A stretch of DNA of 64,000 bases, taken from the NCBI GenBank assembly GCA_964461995.1, contig CAYWXL010000009.1, positions 1 through 64,000 on the forward strand. Direction: 5' to 3'. Positions within the stretch are counted from its first letter, which is position 1; the number at the start of each line of letters is the position of its first letter. The notes beneath the pieces were generated by a model. It saw nothing but the letters and a program-made list of their open reading frames with translations. It made no database searches and was not told the DNA's origin. Below are positions 24,692 to 35,580 of this stretch, in pieces. The stretch comes from JALSRK01 sp964461995 (GTDB lineage: Bacteria > Acidobacteriota > Terriglobia > Bryobacterales > Bryobacteraceae). The translations under genes and the position numbers were made by a program.

Positions 24692-27328
24692 ATGGAACTC
24701 GAAAAAGTCTATGAACCACAGCGGTTTGAGCCGCATTGGGCCCAGTGGTGGATCGACCGGGGCATCTTCAAAGCCAAGGACGATTCCGATGCGCCGGTCT
24801 TTTCGCTGGTGATCCCTCCGCCCAACGTCACCGGCAGCCTCCACATGGGCCACATGCTGGAGCACACCGAGATCGACATGACGGTGCGCTGGCGGCGGAT
24901 GCTCGGCTACAACACGCTGTGGCTGCCCGGCACCGACCATGCCGGCATCGCCACCCAGATGGTGGTGGAGCGGGAGCTGGCCAAGGAGGGGCTGAGCCGG
25001 CACGACCTGGGCCGGGAGAAGTTCCTCGAGCGCGTCTGGCAGTGGAAGGAGCAGTACGGGGGCACGATCGTCAAGCAGATGATCCGGCTCGGGGCCTCCT
25101 GCGACTGGTCGCGGGAGCGCTTCACCCTCGACGAGGGCCTCTCCCGGGCCGTCCGGGAGGTCTTCGTCCGGCTCTATGAGAAGGGCCTGATCTACCGCGG
25201 CCAGTACATGATCAACTGGTGCCCGCGGTGCCACACGGCGCTGTCGGACCTGGAAGTGGTCTACGATCCGACGCCGGGCAACCTGTGGCACATCAAGTAC
25301 CCGCTCAAGGACAGCGACCGGTACGTCGTGGTGGCCACCACCCGGCCGGAAACCATGCTCGGCGACACGGCCTGCGCCGTGCACCCCGACGACGAGCGGT
25401 ACAAGGACTTGCACGGGGCCACGGTGGTCCTGCCGCTGCTCGGCCGGGAGATCCCGGTGATCGCCGATCCGATCGCCGATCCGGAATTCGGCACCGGCGT
25501 GGTGAAAGTGACGCCGGCCCACGACCCGAACGACTTCGAGATGGGCAACCGGCACGATCTGCCGCGGATCAAGGTGATCGACGAGACGGGCAGGATCACC
25601 GCCGAGGGCGGACCCTACGCCGGGCTGGACCGCTTCGAGGCCCGCAAGAAGGTGGTGGCCGATCTCGAGGCCCAAGGGCTGCTCGTCAAGGTGGAGCCGT
25701 ACGAGCTCTCGCTCAGCAAGTGCCAGCGGTGCAAGACGCCGGTGGAACCGCTGGTCTCCACCCAGTGGTTCGTCAAGACCAAGCCGCTGGCCGAGCCGGC
25801 CATCGAAGCGGTGAAGAGCGGGCGCATCCGGTTCATCCCGGAGAACTGGACCAAGACCTACTTCGAGTGGATGTACAACATCCGCGACTGGTGCATCTCG
25901 CGGCAGCTCTGGTGGGGGCACCGCATCCCCGCCTGGCACTGCAAGGCCTGCGGGGGCGTCACCGTGGCCCGGGAGACGCCGGAGAAGTGCGCCCAGTGCG
26001 GCAGCGGCGGGATCGAGCAGGATCCCGACGTGCTGGACACCTGGTTCAGCTCGGCGCTCTGGCCGTTTTCGACCATGGGCTGGCCGGAGGAGACCGAGGA
26101 TCTGAAGCGCTTCTATCCGACGTCGCTGCTGATCACCGGCTTCGACATCCTCTTCTTCTGGGTGGCCCGGATGATCATGATGGGCCTGGAATTCATGGGC
26201 GACGTCCCCTTCCGCGAGGTCTACATCCACGGGCTGGTGCGGGACGCCGAGAAGCAGAAGATGTCCAAGACCAAGGGCAACGTGATCGATCCGCTCGAGG
26301 TGACCGAGAAGTACGGCACCGACGCGGTGCGGATGTCGCTGCTGCAGGGCGCGGCGCCGGGCACCGACATCGTGCTCACCGAGGAGCGGATGGTCAGCTC
26401 CCGGGCCTTCGCCAACAAGATCTGGAACGCCGCGCGGTTCCTGTTCCTGAAGATGCAGGCCTCGGGCGTCGAGCCGCACATCCCCGAAAGCGAGGAGCTC
26501 GAAGGGGCGCCCCTCGAGGACCGCTGGATCTTCCACCGGCTGAACCGCTGCGCCGAGCAGGTGAACCAGGCGATCGGCAACTACCGCTACCACGAGGCCG
26601 CCCAGACGCTCTGGCACTTCTTCTGGCACGAGTTCTGCGACTGGTACGTGGAGCTGAAGAAGCTGCGGCTCGAGGAGGGCTCGGGCGCGAACCGCGACTG
26701 GAAGAACCTGCTCACCGCCTTCGAGACGGCGCTGCGGCTGCTGCATCCGGCGATGCCCTTCATCACCGAGGAGCTCTGGCAGCGGCTCGCGAAAGGCTCC
26801 CAGAGGCGGCCCCGCTCCATTGCCCTGGCCCCCTATCCGCAGCCCAGGCCGGAGTGGAGCGACGAAGAGGCCGAGCGGCGCATGGGGCTGTTGCAGGAGA
26901 TCATCGTCTCGGCGCGGAACCTCAGGGCGCAGCTCAAGATCGAGCCCCGCGAGTTCCTCGAAGCCACGCTGTACGCCCGCGATTCGGCCCGCAGCGTCGC
27001 CGCCGAGCACGCCGAAGCGATCCACCGGCTGGCGCGCATCAACCTGACGCTCAGCGAGGGGCAGGCCCCGGAGAAGGGCGTCAAGCGCTCGACGCCGGAG
27101 TTCGATCTGGTGCTCGAGGTGCCCGCCGCGCGGGTGGAGGCGCTCAAGAAGAGCCTGGAGAAGGAGGTGGCGAATCTCGAACGGCTGGTGGCCAACTCGA
27201 AGAAGCAGCTCGCCAACGAGCAGTTCGTCTCGCGGGCGCCGGCCCACGTGGTGGAGGGTATCCGGAAGAAGCTGGCCGAGTACGAGGCCCAACTCGAAAA
27301 GAGCCGGGCGACGCTGGCGGGGCTGTAG
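24692..27328 (+). CDS. valS: Valyl-tRNA synthetase
   Basis: An 878-residue class I aminoacyl-tRNA synthetase charging tRNA-Val. The HIGH-type motif is in PPNVTGSLHMGHML near residue 45. The editing (CP1) domain follows with TTRPETMLGDTA. Zinc-binding cysteine clusters are CPRCHTAL, CQRCKTP, and CKACGG with CAQCGS. KMSKTKGNVIDP is the KMSKS loop. The C-terminal coiled-coil arm ends in ALKKSLEKEVANLERLVANSKKQLAN. The length is standard. The sequence TGCTAAAAT ends 13 bases before ATG 24692 and could be an extended -10 with a very short leader. Confidence 0.96.
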   Translation: MELEKVYEPQRFEPHWAQWWIDRGIFKAKDDSDAPVFSLVIPPPNVTGSLHMGHMLEHTEIDMTVRWRRMLGYNTLWLPGTDHAGIATQMVVERELAKEGLSRHDLGREKFLERVWQWKEQYGGTIVKQMIRLGASCDWSRERFTLDEGLSRAVREVFVRLYEKGLIYRGQYMINWCPRCHTALSDLEVVYDPTPGNLWHIKYPLKDSDRYVVVATTRPETMLGDTACAVHPDDERYKDLHGATVVLPLLGREIPVIADPIADPEFGTGVVKVTPAHDPNDFEMGNRHDLPRIKVIDETGRITAEGGPYAGLDRFEARKKVVADLEAQGLLVKVEPYELSLSKCQRCKTPVEPLVSTQWFVKTKPLAEPAIEAVKSGRIRFIPENWTKTYFEWMYNIRDWCISRQLWWGHRIPAWHCKACGGVTVARETPEKCAQCGSGGIEQDPDVLDTWFSSALWPFSTMGWPEETEDLKRFYPTSLLITGFDILFFWVARMIMMGLEFMGDVPFREVYIHGLVRDAEKQKMSKTKGNVIDPLEVTEKYGTDAVRMSLLQGAAPGTDIVLTEERMVSSRAFANKIWNAARFLFLKMQASGVEPHIPESEELEGAPLEDRWIFHRLNRCAEQVNQAIGNYRYHEAAQTLWHFFWHEFCDWYVELKKLRLEEGSGANRDWKNLLTAFETALRLLHPAMPFITEELWQRLAKGSQRRPRSIALAPYPQPRPEWSDEEAERRMGLLQEIIVSARNLRAQLKIEPREFLEATLYARDSARSVAAEHAEAIHRLARINLTLSEGQAPEKGVKRSTPEFDLVLEVPAARVEALKKSLEKEVANLERLVANSKKQLANEQFVSRAPAHVVEGIRKKLAEYEAQLEKSRATLAGL

Positions 27329-27342
27329 AGAACTGTCGGGCC

Positions 27343-27948
27343 CTAAGAGCCGCCCGTCTTCGGCACGGCGATCAGCTCGAAGCTGAAGTCCATCGCGGCC
27401 TTGGTGCCGACCATCCCCAGCGCGGCCTTCGGCGGCTTGATGCCGTAAGCCTTCATATCGACGACAGCGTTGCCAGTGAAACGCAGGTTCTTGCCCTCGG
27501 GGCGCATCTCGACGTCCACCGTGACCGGCTTGGCAATGCCGCGAACCCGCAGCGAACCGCTGACGCGGTACTTGCCATCCCCCAGCGCCTCGATGCGCTC
27601 GGACTCGAAGATGAGTTCCGGGAACCGCCGCACCTGCATCGCCTTGTTCAGCGCGTACTCCTGGATGTCCTTCAACTGCTTCGGCTTCACCCAGGTGTCT
27701 TTGCATTCGGCGCTTGCGGCCTCGATCACCAGCCGCACCCGGGAAGTCTCCGGGCGCTCCGGATCGTAGTGCAGCTCACCGTGATAGCGACGGTAGACGA
27801 AAAGGTGCTTCTTGCCCCGCATGAGGCCCGTCTTGTGGACCTCGAGCGCCAGACGCGCTCCTTCGACAGGCTCGATGCGGTAGTCGGCGACGGCGGCGCA
27901 AAGGGCCGGGCTCAGGATCAATCCAGCGAGTACGAGCTTGCCACGCAT
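27343..27948 (-). CDS. YceI-family periplasmic protein
   Basis: A 201-residue exported protein with signal peptide MRGKLVLAGLILSPALCAA. The YceI lipocalin-like beta-barrel pattern is visible: RIEPVEGARLALEVHKTG at the front, FPELIFESERIEALGDGKYRVSGSLRVRGIAKPVTVDVEM in the middle, then AYGIKPPKAALGMVGTKAAMDFSFELIA. The family binds isoprenoid-type lipids, or is stress-induced and periplasmic. AGGGGG lies about seven bases before ATG 27948. It may form a unit with the SYLF gene 38 bases upstream on the same strand. Confidence 0.85.
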   Translation of the reverse strand: MRGKLVLAGLILSPALCAAVADYRIEPVEGARLALEVHKTGLMRGKKHLFVYRRYHGELHYDPERPETSRVRLVIEAASAECKDTWVKPKQLKDIQEYALNKAMQVRRFPELIFESERIEALGDGKYRVSGSLRVRGIAKPVTVDVEMRPEGKNLRFTGNAVVDMKAYGIKPPKAALGMVGTKAAMDFSFELIAVPKTGGS

Positions 27949-27985
27949 CCCACACCCCCTCGGGTTCCTGAACATTATGTCCCAC

Positions 27986-28663
27986 TCACCTGGTCTCGCG
28001 CGAGGAATAACGGTTCAGCACCGAGAGCAGCCGCCTCGCTTGGGGCGGCGGCTTGACCCCTTTAAGGATGATCTCCTTATTTGTGATCCGCCGGCCGTAG
28101 AGCTGCGCATTGTCGTCGTCGGCGGCCCGCAGCGTGGCCCCGTCGAGGGAGACGCCGGCGAAGACGCCGCGGGAGCGGGAGTAGGTGAGGATTTCGGCCC
28201 GCATCTGGGCGTCGGTCTGGGCCGCCGCGGTTCGGCCGAGCGGGCCCGCCGCCGCGCTGGCGTCTCCGCCGACAGTGAACTTGCTGGCCAGCAGTTTCCT
28301 CTTGCCCTTCTCGTTCATCACCAGCATGATCACGTCGGTCTCCGAGCCGCCGATCTGAAAGCCGAAGCTGCCGCCTTCGATGCGGACCGCGCCTGGAGCC
28401 GTCCAGCCGACGCCGCCTTTGCCGCGGCACACGAGAAAGCCCTTGCCGTACTTGGCCCCGAACATGAAGGCGCCCTTTTTCATGCCGGGGATCACCACGA
28501 CGCAGTGCGCTTTGTTCAGCAAGTCCTGCGGGATGCTCTTCTCTTTCATGTTCATGGTTTCTTGGAGCACTTCGGCGGCGCTGGCGAGACGCTGGTGGAC
28601 CTTGGCGGCCGTCGCGGGCAGCAGAGCGGAGATCGCAGCCAGAGCGGCAAATCGCAAGATCAT
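27986..28663 (-). CDS. SYLF (Ysc84-type) lipid-binding domain protein, exported
   Basis: A 225-residue protein with signal peptide MILRFAALAAISALLPATAA. The rest is one SYLF domain, with family sequence IPQDLLNKAHCVVVIPGMKKGAFMFGAKYGKG, FLVCRGKGGVGWTAPGAVRIEGGSFGFQIGGSETDVIMLVMN, and the ending YSRSRGVFAGVSLDGATLRAADDDN. SYLF domains bind phosphoinositides in eukaryotes; bacterial members are periplasmic and of unclear role. Start ATG 28663 is well supported: AGGAGG lies nine bases upstream. It precedes the YceI gene, so the two may both handle envelope lipids. Confidence 0.88.
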   Translation of the reverse strand: MILRFAALAAISALLPATAAKVHQRLASAAEVLQETMNMKEKSIPQDLLNKAHCVVVIPGMKKGAFMFGAKYGKGFLVCRGKGGVGWTAPGAVRIEGGSFGFQIGGSETDVIMLVMNEKGKRKLLASKFTVGGDASAAAGPLGRTAAAQTDAQMRAEILTYSRSRGVFAGVSLDGATLRAADDDNAQLYGRRITNKEIILKGVKPPPQARRLLSVLNRYSSRETR

Positions 28664-28791
28664 CGTCGGGAACCTCCTCTCGCCCATTGTCGCCGATTCA
28701 CGGAGAACTCGCTCCGCGCAGGAGCAGAGAGGCGGGCCAGGCAGAACCGCGCCGAGTTCCAGGAGCGCGAGGCAGCGAGTCCGGCGCCGCC

Positions 28792-29928
28792 TTACCGGCC
28801 CATCAGCCACAGGCCGGCCAGTAGCAACGCCGTTCCCAACCCGAATCCAAGGACGGCGACGACCACCGTGCTGACCGAATCGCTCGTCTGGGCTTCCCAC
28901 TCCGGCGTGGGGTCGGGCCCGAGGGCTGGAGGGCCAGCGGCGGCAACGGGTGCGGTCACAGTGGACCGCGCCTCCGGAGCAACCGTGCTCACGGTCCGAG
29001 GAACGTGGACGTTTCGGCCGCGTTCTTCGGCTTTATGTTCGTGCGGTGCGGCGTCCGGGCTCGAGGGCCGGGAGGGAGTATCGACGGGGTCAAGCGGATC
29101 CAACCCGTTGCGCAACGCCCGCATTAGTTCGTCGCGGAATTCGAGGGCGGTCTGGAACCTCTTGTTCGGTTCCTTGGCGAGAGCCTTGAGCACCACCAGT
29201 TCGATCGCCGGAGGGATGCCGGGGTTCCAACGGCTGGGCGGCGGCGCGGGCTGCTCCACGTGGGCCAGCATGACCTCGAACTCGTTGGCGCCGTCGAACG
29301 GCCGGCGGCCCGCCAACGCCTCGAAGAGAACCACGCCGACAGAGTACAGATCGCTGCGGTGGTCGGCGTTCGCCAGCCCCTTCACCTGCTCGGGCGCCAT
29401 GTAGTGCGGAGATCCCAAAGTGATGCCGGTGCGGGTGAGGCGGGGGTCAGTCACACCCCGGGCCAATTCGAACCCCGTCAGCTTGACGATACCGTTCTCC
29501 GTGATGCGGATGCTATCGGCGCTGATGTTGCGGTGGATGACGCCTTGGGCATGAGCGTAGTCGAGGGCCAGCAAGGTCTGCCCCACGTAGTCCACCGCGC
29601 GGCCCACGTCCAGGGGACCGGAAACGAGCTTCGCCGCCAGCGAATCGCCCTCGACCCACTCGCGGGTCATGACAAGTTCGCCGCCCACCCGGCGCGCGGC
29701 GTAGAACTGGGCGATGTTCGGGTGGCGAAGGCTAGCATGCAGCCGCGCCTCCCGCAACACCCGCTCGATCGCCTCCGGGTCCTCGACAATGGAGGCAGGA
29801 ATGACCTTGAGATATTCCATCCGCTGGGTGATTGCATCCCGCACAAGGTAGGCCGTGCCGTGCGCTGAGGCGCTCAGGAGCCGGACAAACTCGACTCCCT
29901 CGATCCGTTCTCCAACGGTGAATCCCAT
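28792..29928 (-). CDS. Membrane-anchored protein kinase-fold protein lacking catalytic residues (pseudokinase)
   Basis: A 378-residue Hanks-type kinase-fold protein. The fold is well kept: beta-3 Lys41 (MEYLKVI), alpha-C Glu60, GSPHYMAPEQVKG, DHRSDLYSVGVVLFEALAGRRPFDG. Key catalytic positions are substituted. HRDxKxxN reads H132-R-N134-I-S136-A-D-S139, so the catalytic Asp, Lys and Asn are gone. DFG reads G152-F-E154, and the glycine-rich loop reads SASAHGTAY. A Pro/Ala-rich linker (about 275-345) leads to one C-terminal membrane helix (about 351-375) with almost nothing outside. It is probably a signalling scaffold or pseudokinase, not an active kinase. It is divergent from the oxidoreductase gene. 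Confidence 0.85.
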   Translation of the reverse strand: MGFTVGERIEGVEFVRLLSASAHGTAYLVRDAITQRMEYLKVIPASIVEDPEAIERVLREARLHASLRHPNIAQFYAARRVGGELVMTREWVEGDSLAAKLVSGPLDVGRAVDYVGQTLLALDYAHAQGVIHRNISADSIRITENGIVKLTGFELARGVTDPRLTRTGITLGSPHYMAPEQVKGLANADHRSDLYSVGVVLFEALAGRRPFDGANEFEVMLAHVEQPAPPPSRWNPGIPPAIELVVLKALAKEPNKRFQTALEFRDELMRALRNGLDPLDPVDTPSRPSSPDAAPHEHKAEERGRNVHVPRTVSTVAPEARSTVTAPVAAAGPPALGPDPTPEWEAQTSDSVSTVVVAVLGFGLGTALLLAGLWLMGR

Positions 29929-30174
29929 GGCTATCTACGCCGGGCCGCCCCGGTGCTTCGCAGCCGAGGCACTAACAAACTACGCCGTCCTTCGCTCTTC
30001 AAGTTCGACGGAATGCTCTGAAAATGCCAGGGGTGAAATGCCTTAGAGGACTGTCGTAATTCGCCTTACCGGAACGGTCTCCTCCGGCCCGCTCCGGCGT
30101 GTGGATGCTGATCCCGCCGCCGGCGTGATAGGCTCGAAACGGATCCTATCCCACTGACAGTTGCCGGAGATGCC

Positions 30175-31245
30175 ATGCGAGTATTGTTGATTCTTTGTCT
30201 GCTCGGCAGCTCTTTGCCCGCGGCGGCGGAGCTGCGTATTGCGGTGGCGGGCCTTGTGCACTCCCACGTCTGGCGGCACCTGAAGGCGATGGCCGCGGGA
30301 GGCCCGGCGGAGCTGGTCGGCGTCGCGGAGAGCAACCCCGAACTGGTCGCCGAAGCCAAGAAACTAGGCGTGCGCGACAGCCTCTTCTTCGACGACTACC
30401 GGAGGATGCTTGACGAGGCCAAGCCGGACATCGTCTGGGCTTTCGTCGAAAACAACCGCCATCTGGAGATCGTCCGAGCCTGTGCGCCGAAGGGCATCCA
30501 TGTCATTTTCGAAAAGCCCCTGGCGGCGACGCTGGCCGACGCCCGCGAGATCCGGCGGTTGGCGAAGAAGCACGGCATCTACGTGATGACGAACTACCAG
30601 ATGGCTTGGTGGCCCTCCAACTATGTGGCCAAGCAGAAGGCCGACGCCGGCGCAATCGGACGCGTCTGGCGGTTGCGGGGCATCGTCGGCCACGGCGGCC
30701 CGGGATCCCGGGGTCCCCGCAGCAAGTACTTTTTCGCCTGGCTCACCGACCCGGTCCGCAATGGCGGCGGCGCGCTGATCGACTTCGGCTGCTACAACGC
30801 CTTGTGGAGCCTCTGGTACCTGGGCAAGCCGGAAAAGGTCTATGCCCACGTGAACCACTTGCGGCCGGAAACCTTCCCGAAGGTCGAAGACAACTCTACG
30901 CTGATCCTCTCCTACAAGGGCGGCGTCGGTATCTTCGAGGGAAGCTGGGACCTGCCGCGGAGCTTCCAGGACCTGGAGGTCTTCGGGCTGAAGGGCAGCC
31001 TCTACATGACGCGAAACGGCGTCAAGATGCGCCTCGGGCGGCGCGGTCCGGAAGAGGACCTGCCGTTAGAGCCGCTGCCGCCGGAACGGGCTGATCCGGT
31101 CGCCTACATCGTGGACGTGGTCAAGAACAAGAAGGCCCTCTCCGGCCTGGTGGCGCTGGATATCAACGTGGATGTGGTGGAAATCCTGGAAGCGGCCAAG
31201 CGGTCGGCAGCCACGGGCGCGGCGGTGAAGCTGCCGCTGCCGTGA
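30175..31245 (+). CDS. Exported Gfo/Idh/MocA-family oxidoreductase
   Basis: A 356-residue protein with Sec-type signal peptide MRVLLILCLLGSSLPAAA. The nucleotide-binding N-terminus is ELRIAVAGLVHSHVWRHL; the usual GxGxxG is degenerate (AGLVHSH), which raises doubt about NAD binding. The EKP motif is kept in VIFEKPLAATLADAREI. The C-terminal domain has GGGALIDFGCYNALW and ALDINVDVVEILEAA. A Sec signal without a Tat motif is unusual for a cofactor-binding enzyme, so the protein may be cofactor-free or bind cofactor after export. GGAG lies five bases before the ATG. Substrate unknown. Confidence 0.82.
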   Translation: MRVLLILCLLGSSLPAAAELRIAVAGLVHSHVWRHLKAMAAGGPAELVGVAESNPELVAEAKKLGVRDSLFFDDYRRMLDEAKPDIVWAFVENNRHLEIVRACAPKGIHVIFEKPLAATLADAREIRRLAKKHGIYVMTNYQMAWWPSNYVAKQKADAGAIGRVWRLRGIVGHGGPGSRGPRSKYFFAWLTDPVRNGGGALIDFGCYNALWSLWYLGKPEKVYAHVNHLRPETFPKVEDNSTLILSYKGGVGIFEGSWDLPRSFQDLEVFGLKGSLYMTRNGVKMRLGRRGPEEDLPLEPLPPERADPVAYIVDVVKNKKALSGLVALDINVDVVEILEAAKRSAATGAAVKLPLP

Positions 31246-31263
31246 GCCGGTCTCCGGCGCGGT

Positions 31264-32511
31264 TCACTCCATGACATAGGTAGTCAGCCCGTCGAGCAGT
31301 TTCGGGTAAAAGTCGGTGGACTTCTGGGGCATGACGCCGCCCGAGAAGGCGACTTCGGCCACTTGCCCGACCGGCGTCGGCGGCAACAGGAACGCAGCCT
31401 GGACGCGCCCGGCCTGCAACTCATCGAGGGAGGCCCGCAGCCCGCGCTGGTAAAGGATGTGGCGCTGTTCACGGAGGGCCTCTTCGCCGATGCCGAGGAT
31501 CTTCTCCAGAACGTCGCCGTGTAGCGCGGCGACATCGAGCTCGCCTGGAGCACGCCGGCGCTCGAAAAGCCACAGCCGGGGTCCGGGGCCAGCGGCAAAC
31601 CCGATGCGGATCGTATCTTCGGCCGCCGCCGCCAAACGCTCACGGAGCTCCTCGAGGGGCACGTCCTCGACCACCTGAAAGCGCTCGCGGGCCTTCCGGA
31701 CCAGTTTTTCGGCGTCGAAGCGCGGCAAATCGCGGAGCAGGCGGTGCGTGGCGAGCACCTTCAGGCCGGGCGAGTGCAAGTTCACCAGGGTCATCATCAC
31801 GCGGCGCGCCGCAGCGCATTCCGGGTTTTCCCGGGCGTACGCCAGGGCGGTCTCATAGCGGTGGTGGCCATCGGCGATGAGCAGTTTCTTGTCCGCCATC
31901 AGGCGGGTGATCTCGGCGGTCCGCTCGGGATCGGAAATCTTCCAGACCCGGTGGACGACGCCGTACTCGTCCTGAACCTGAATCAACGGGCCTTGCGCGG
32001 CGGCCTCCTCGAGCAAGGCCTCCACGGCGAACTGCGGGTCGCTGTAGAGCAGGAACAACTGGCCGGTATGGGCCTTGGTGGTCCGCAGCAGCTCGAGGCG
32101 GTCCTTCTTCGGGCCGGACAAGGTCTGCTCGTGGCGGAAGACGATCCCCTCGCTGTAATCCGCGACCGGCCCCAAAGCGATAAAGCCTTTGCGCGTGACC
32201 CATTCCCCCGAGTCGGGCAGCTGGAAATCCTGGAAATACGGGTAGAAGGCCGGCTCGGGGTCCTGGGCCAGGATACCCTGGGCGATCCAGTCCCGGAGCC
32301 GGGCGGCCGCCCGGGTGTAGACGTTATCGGATTCGGAGTCCTCCGGACGCGGGCGGTCAAGCGTGATATGAACGTAGTTGTAGGGGCTCGCCGCCAGGTA
32401 ACGGTCCTGCATCTCCGGCGTAATCTTGTCGTACGGCTGGGTGACGAGTTGCGCCAGGTCTCCAGCCTTGGGAGTGTAACGGAAAGGGCGAAAGGGAAGG
32501 ACTTCAGCCAT
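31264..32511 (-). CDS. DUF1015-family protein
   Basis: A 415-residue cytosolic protein. The characteristic family sequences are EVLPFRPFRYTPKAGDLAQLVTQPYDKI at the N-terminus, LIADGHHRYETALAYARENP near the middle, and ILYQRGLRASLDELQAGRVQAAFLL toward the end. The function of DUF1015 is not settled; the DGHHR segment recalls ParB/sulfiredoxin-fold small-molecule kinases, but that is speculation. ATG 32511 is preferred; an in-frame GTG at 32520 lies 11 bases after TATCCT and is an alternative leaderless start. It converges on the oxidoreductase gene and is divergent from gyrA. Confidence 0.85.
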   Translation of the reverse strand: MAEVLPFRPFRYTPKAGDLAQLVTQPYDKITPEMQDRYLAASPYNYVHITLDRPRPEDSESDNVYTRAAARLRDWIAQGILAQDPEPAFYPYFQDFQLPDSGEWVTRKGFIALGPVADYSEGIVFRHEQTLSGPKKDRLELLRTTKAHTGQLFLLYSDPQFAVEALLEEAAAQGPLIQVQDEYGVVHRVWKISDPERTAEITRLMADKKLLIADGHHRYETALAYARENPECAAARRVMMTLVNLHSPGLKVLATHRLLRDLPRFDAEKLVRKARERFQVVEDVPLEELRERLAAAAEDTIRIGFAAGPGPRLWLFERRRAPGELDVAALHGDVLEKILGIGEEALREQRHILYQRGLRASLDELQAGRVQAAFLLPPTPVGQVAEVAFSGGVMPQKSTDFYPKLLDGLTTYVME

Positions 32512-32893
32512 AAGAACCACGGGTGACCATCAGGATAGCAGACGCGGGCAGTCCCCCTGGACGGATCTCTCGACGGCCCCGCCCGGCCTTTCAGCTCCCC
32601 GCCTTCGTAATCCCCTCCGGGTTGGAATCAAATCTCGATTTCACAATTATTCTCGAACGAGAAATTCTCTTCCGCCGGCGGTCTCGGGCCGCAGACGCGA
32701 TCCGTGAGAAGCGAAGAGCCGCCCCGCCTGGCGCGCCGAGTCCGCCGGTGCGCGAAGGGCCCCGAACCGGCCCTCCGCCCGACTCCCTGTTCTTGGGTTA
32801 AACCCCGTTTTCTCAACAACTTTGATATAATGAAACGAGCGCCCTCCCAGGGCAAACAAAAGGTAAAACACCTCCCCCTGGTAAGGAGTCAAG
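32512..32893. promoter_or_regulatory. Divergent regulatory region between DUF1015 and gyrA
   Basis: About 380 bases without a gene. A patch around 32640-32670 holds interleaved palindromes: TTCTCG-AA-CGAGAA at 32650-32663, then GAGAA-A-TTCTC overlapping it. These could be a repressor site. The gyrA promoter (TGATATAAT, 32823-32831) and ribosome-binding site (AAGGAG, 32883-32888) occupy the right end. I see no RNA gene. Confidence 0.45.
32823..32831 (+). promoter_or_regulatory. Extended -10 promoter of gyrA
   Basis: TGATATAAT is a perfect extended -10 (TGnTATAAT). It lies 62 bases before the TTG start, giving a leader of about 55 bases with a good Shine-Dalgarno site. No TTGACA-like -35 is visible at the expected distance. 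Confidence 0.6.
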
Positions 32894-35449
<2,556 letters not shown>

Positions 35450-35473
35450 GGGCTCACAGCGAAAGTCGACTCG

Positions 35474-35503
35474 CGGGCGGCAGTGGGAGCGGATCGCCGC
35501 CCG
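35474..35503. terminator. Hairpin between gyrA and the RND operon
   Basis: A perfect 8-bp stem (CGGGCGGC at 35474-35481 with GCCGCCCG at 35496-35503) encloses a 14-base loop. It sits between convergent gene ends and may stop transcription from both sides. A short T-containing stretch (CTCTTTATA) follows on the plus strand. Confidence 0.45.
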
Positions 35504-35580
35504 GGCTTGGCTCTTTATACGGGACCCCGGTCTCCGCTTTTCCGCGGGTAATTCTTCCCCAGGGCGCGGCAGGCGCCGCT

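Noticed and set aside
24686..27706. Minus-strand open frame of about 1000 codons opposite valS
   Set aside because: It mirrors valS, has low-complexity H/R/L/P-rich translation, and arises from GC-biased codon usage on the other strand.
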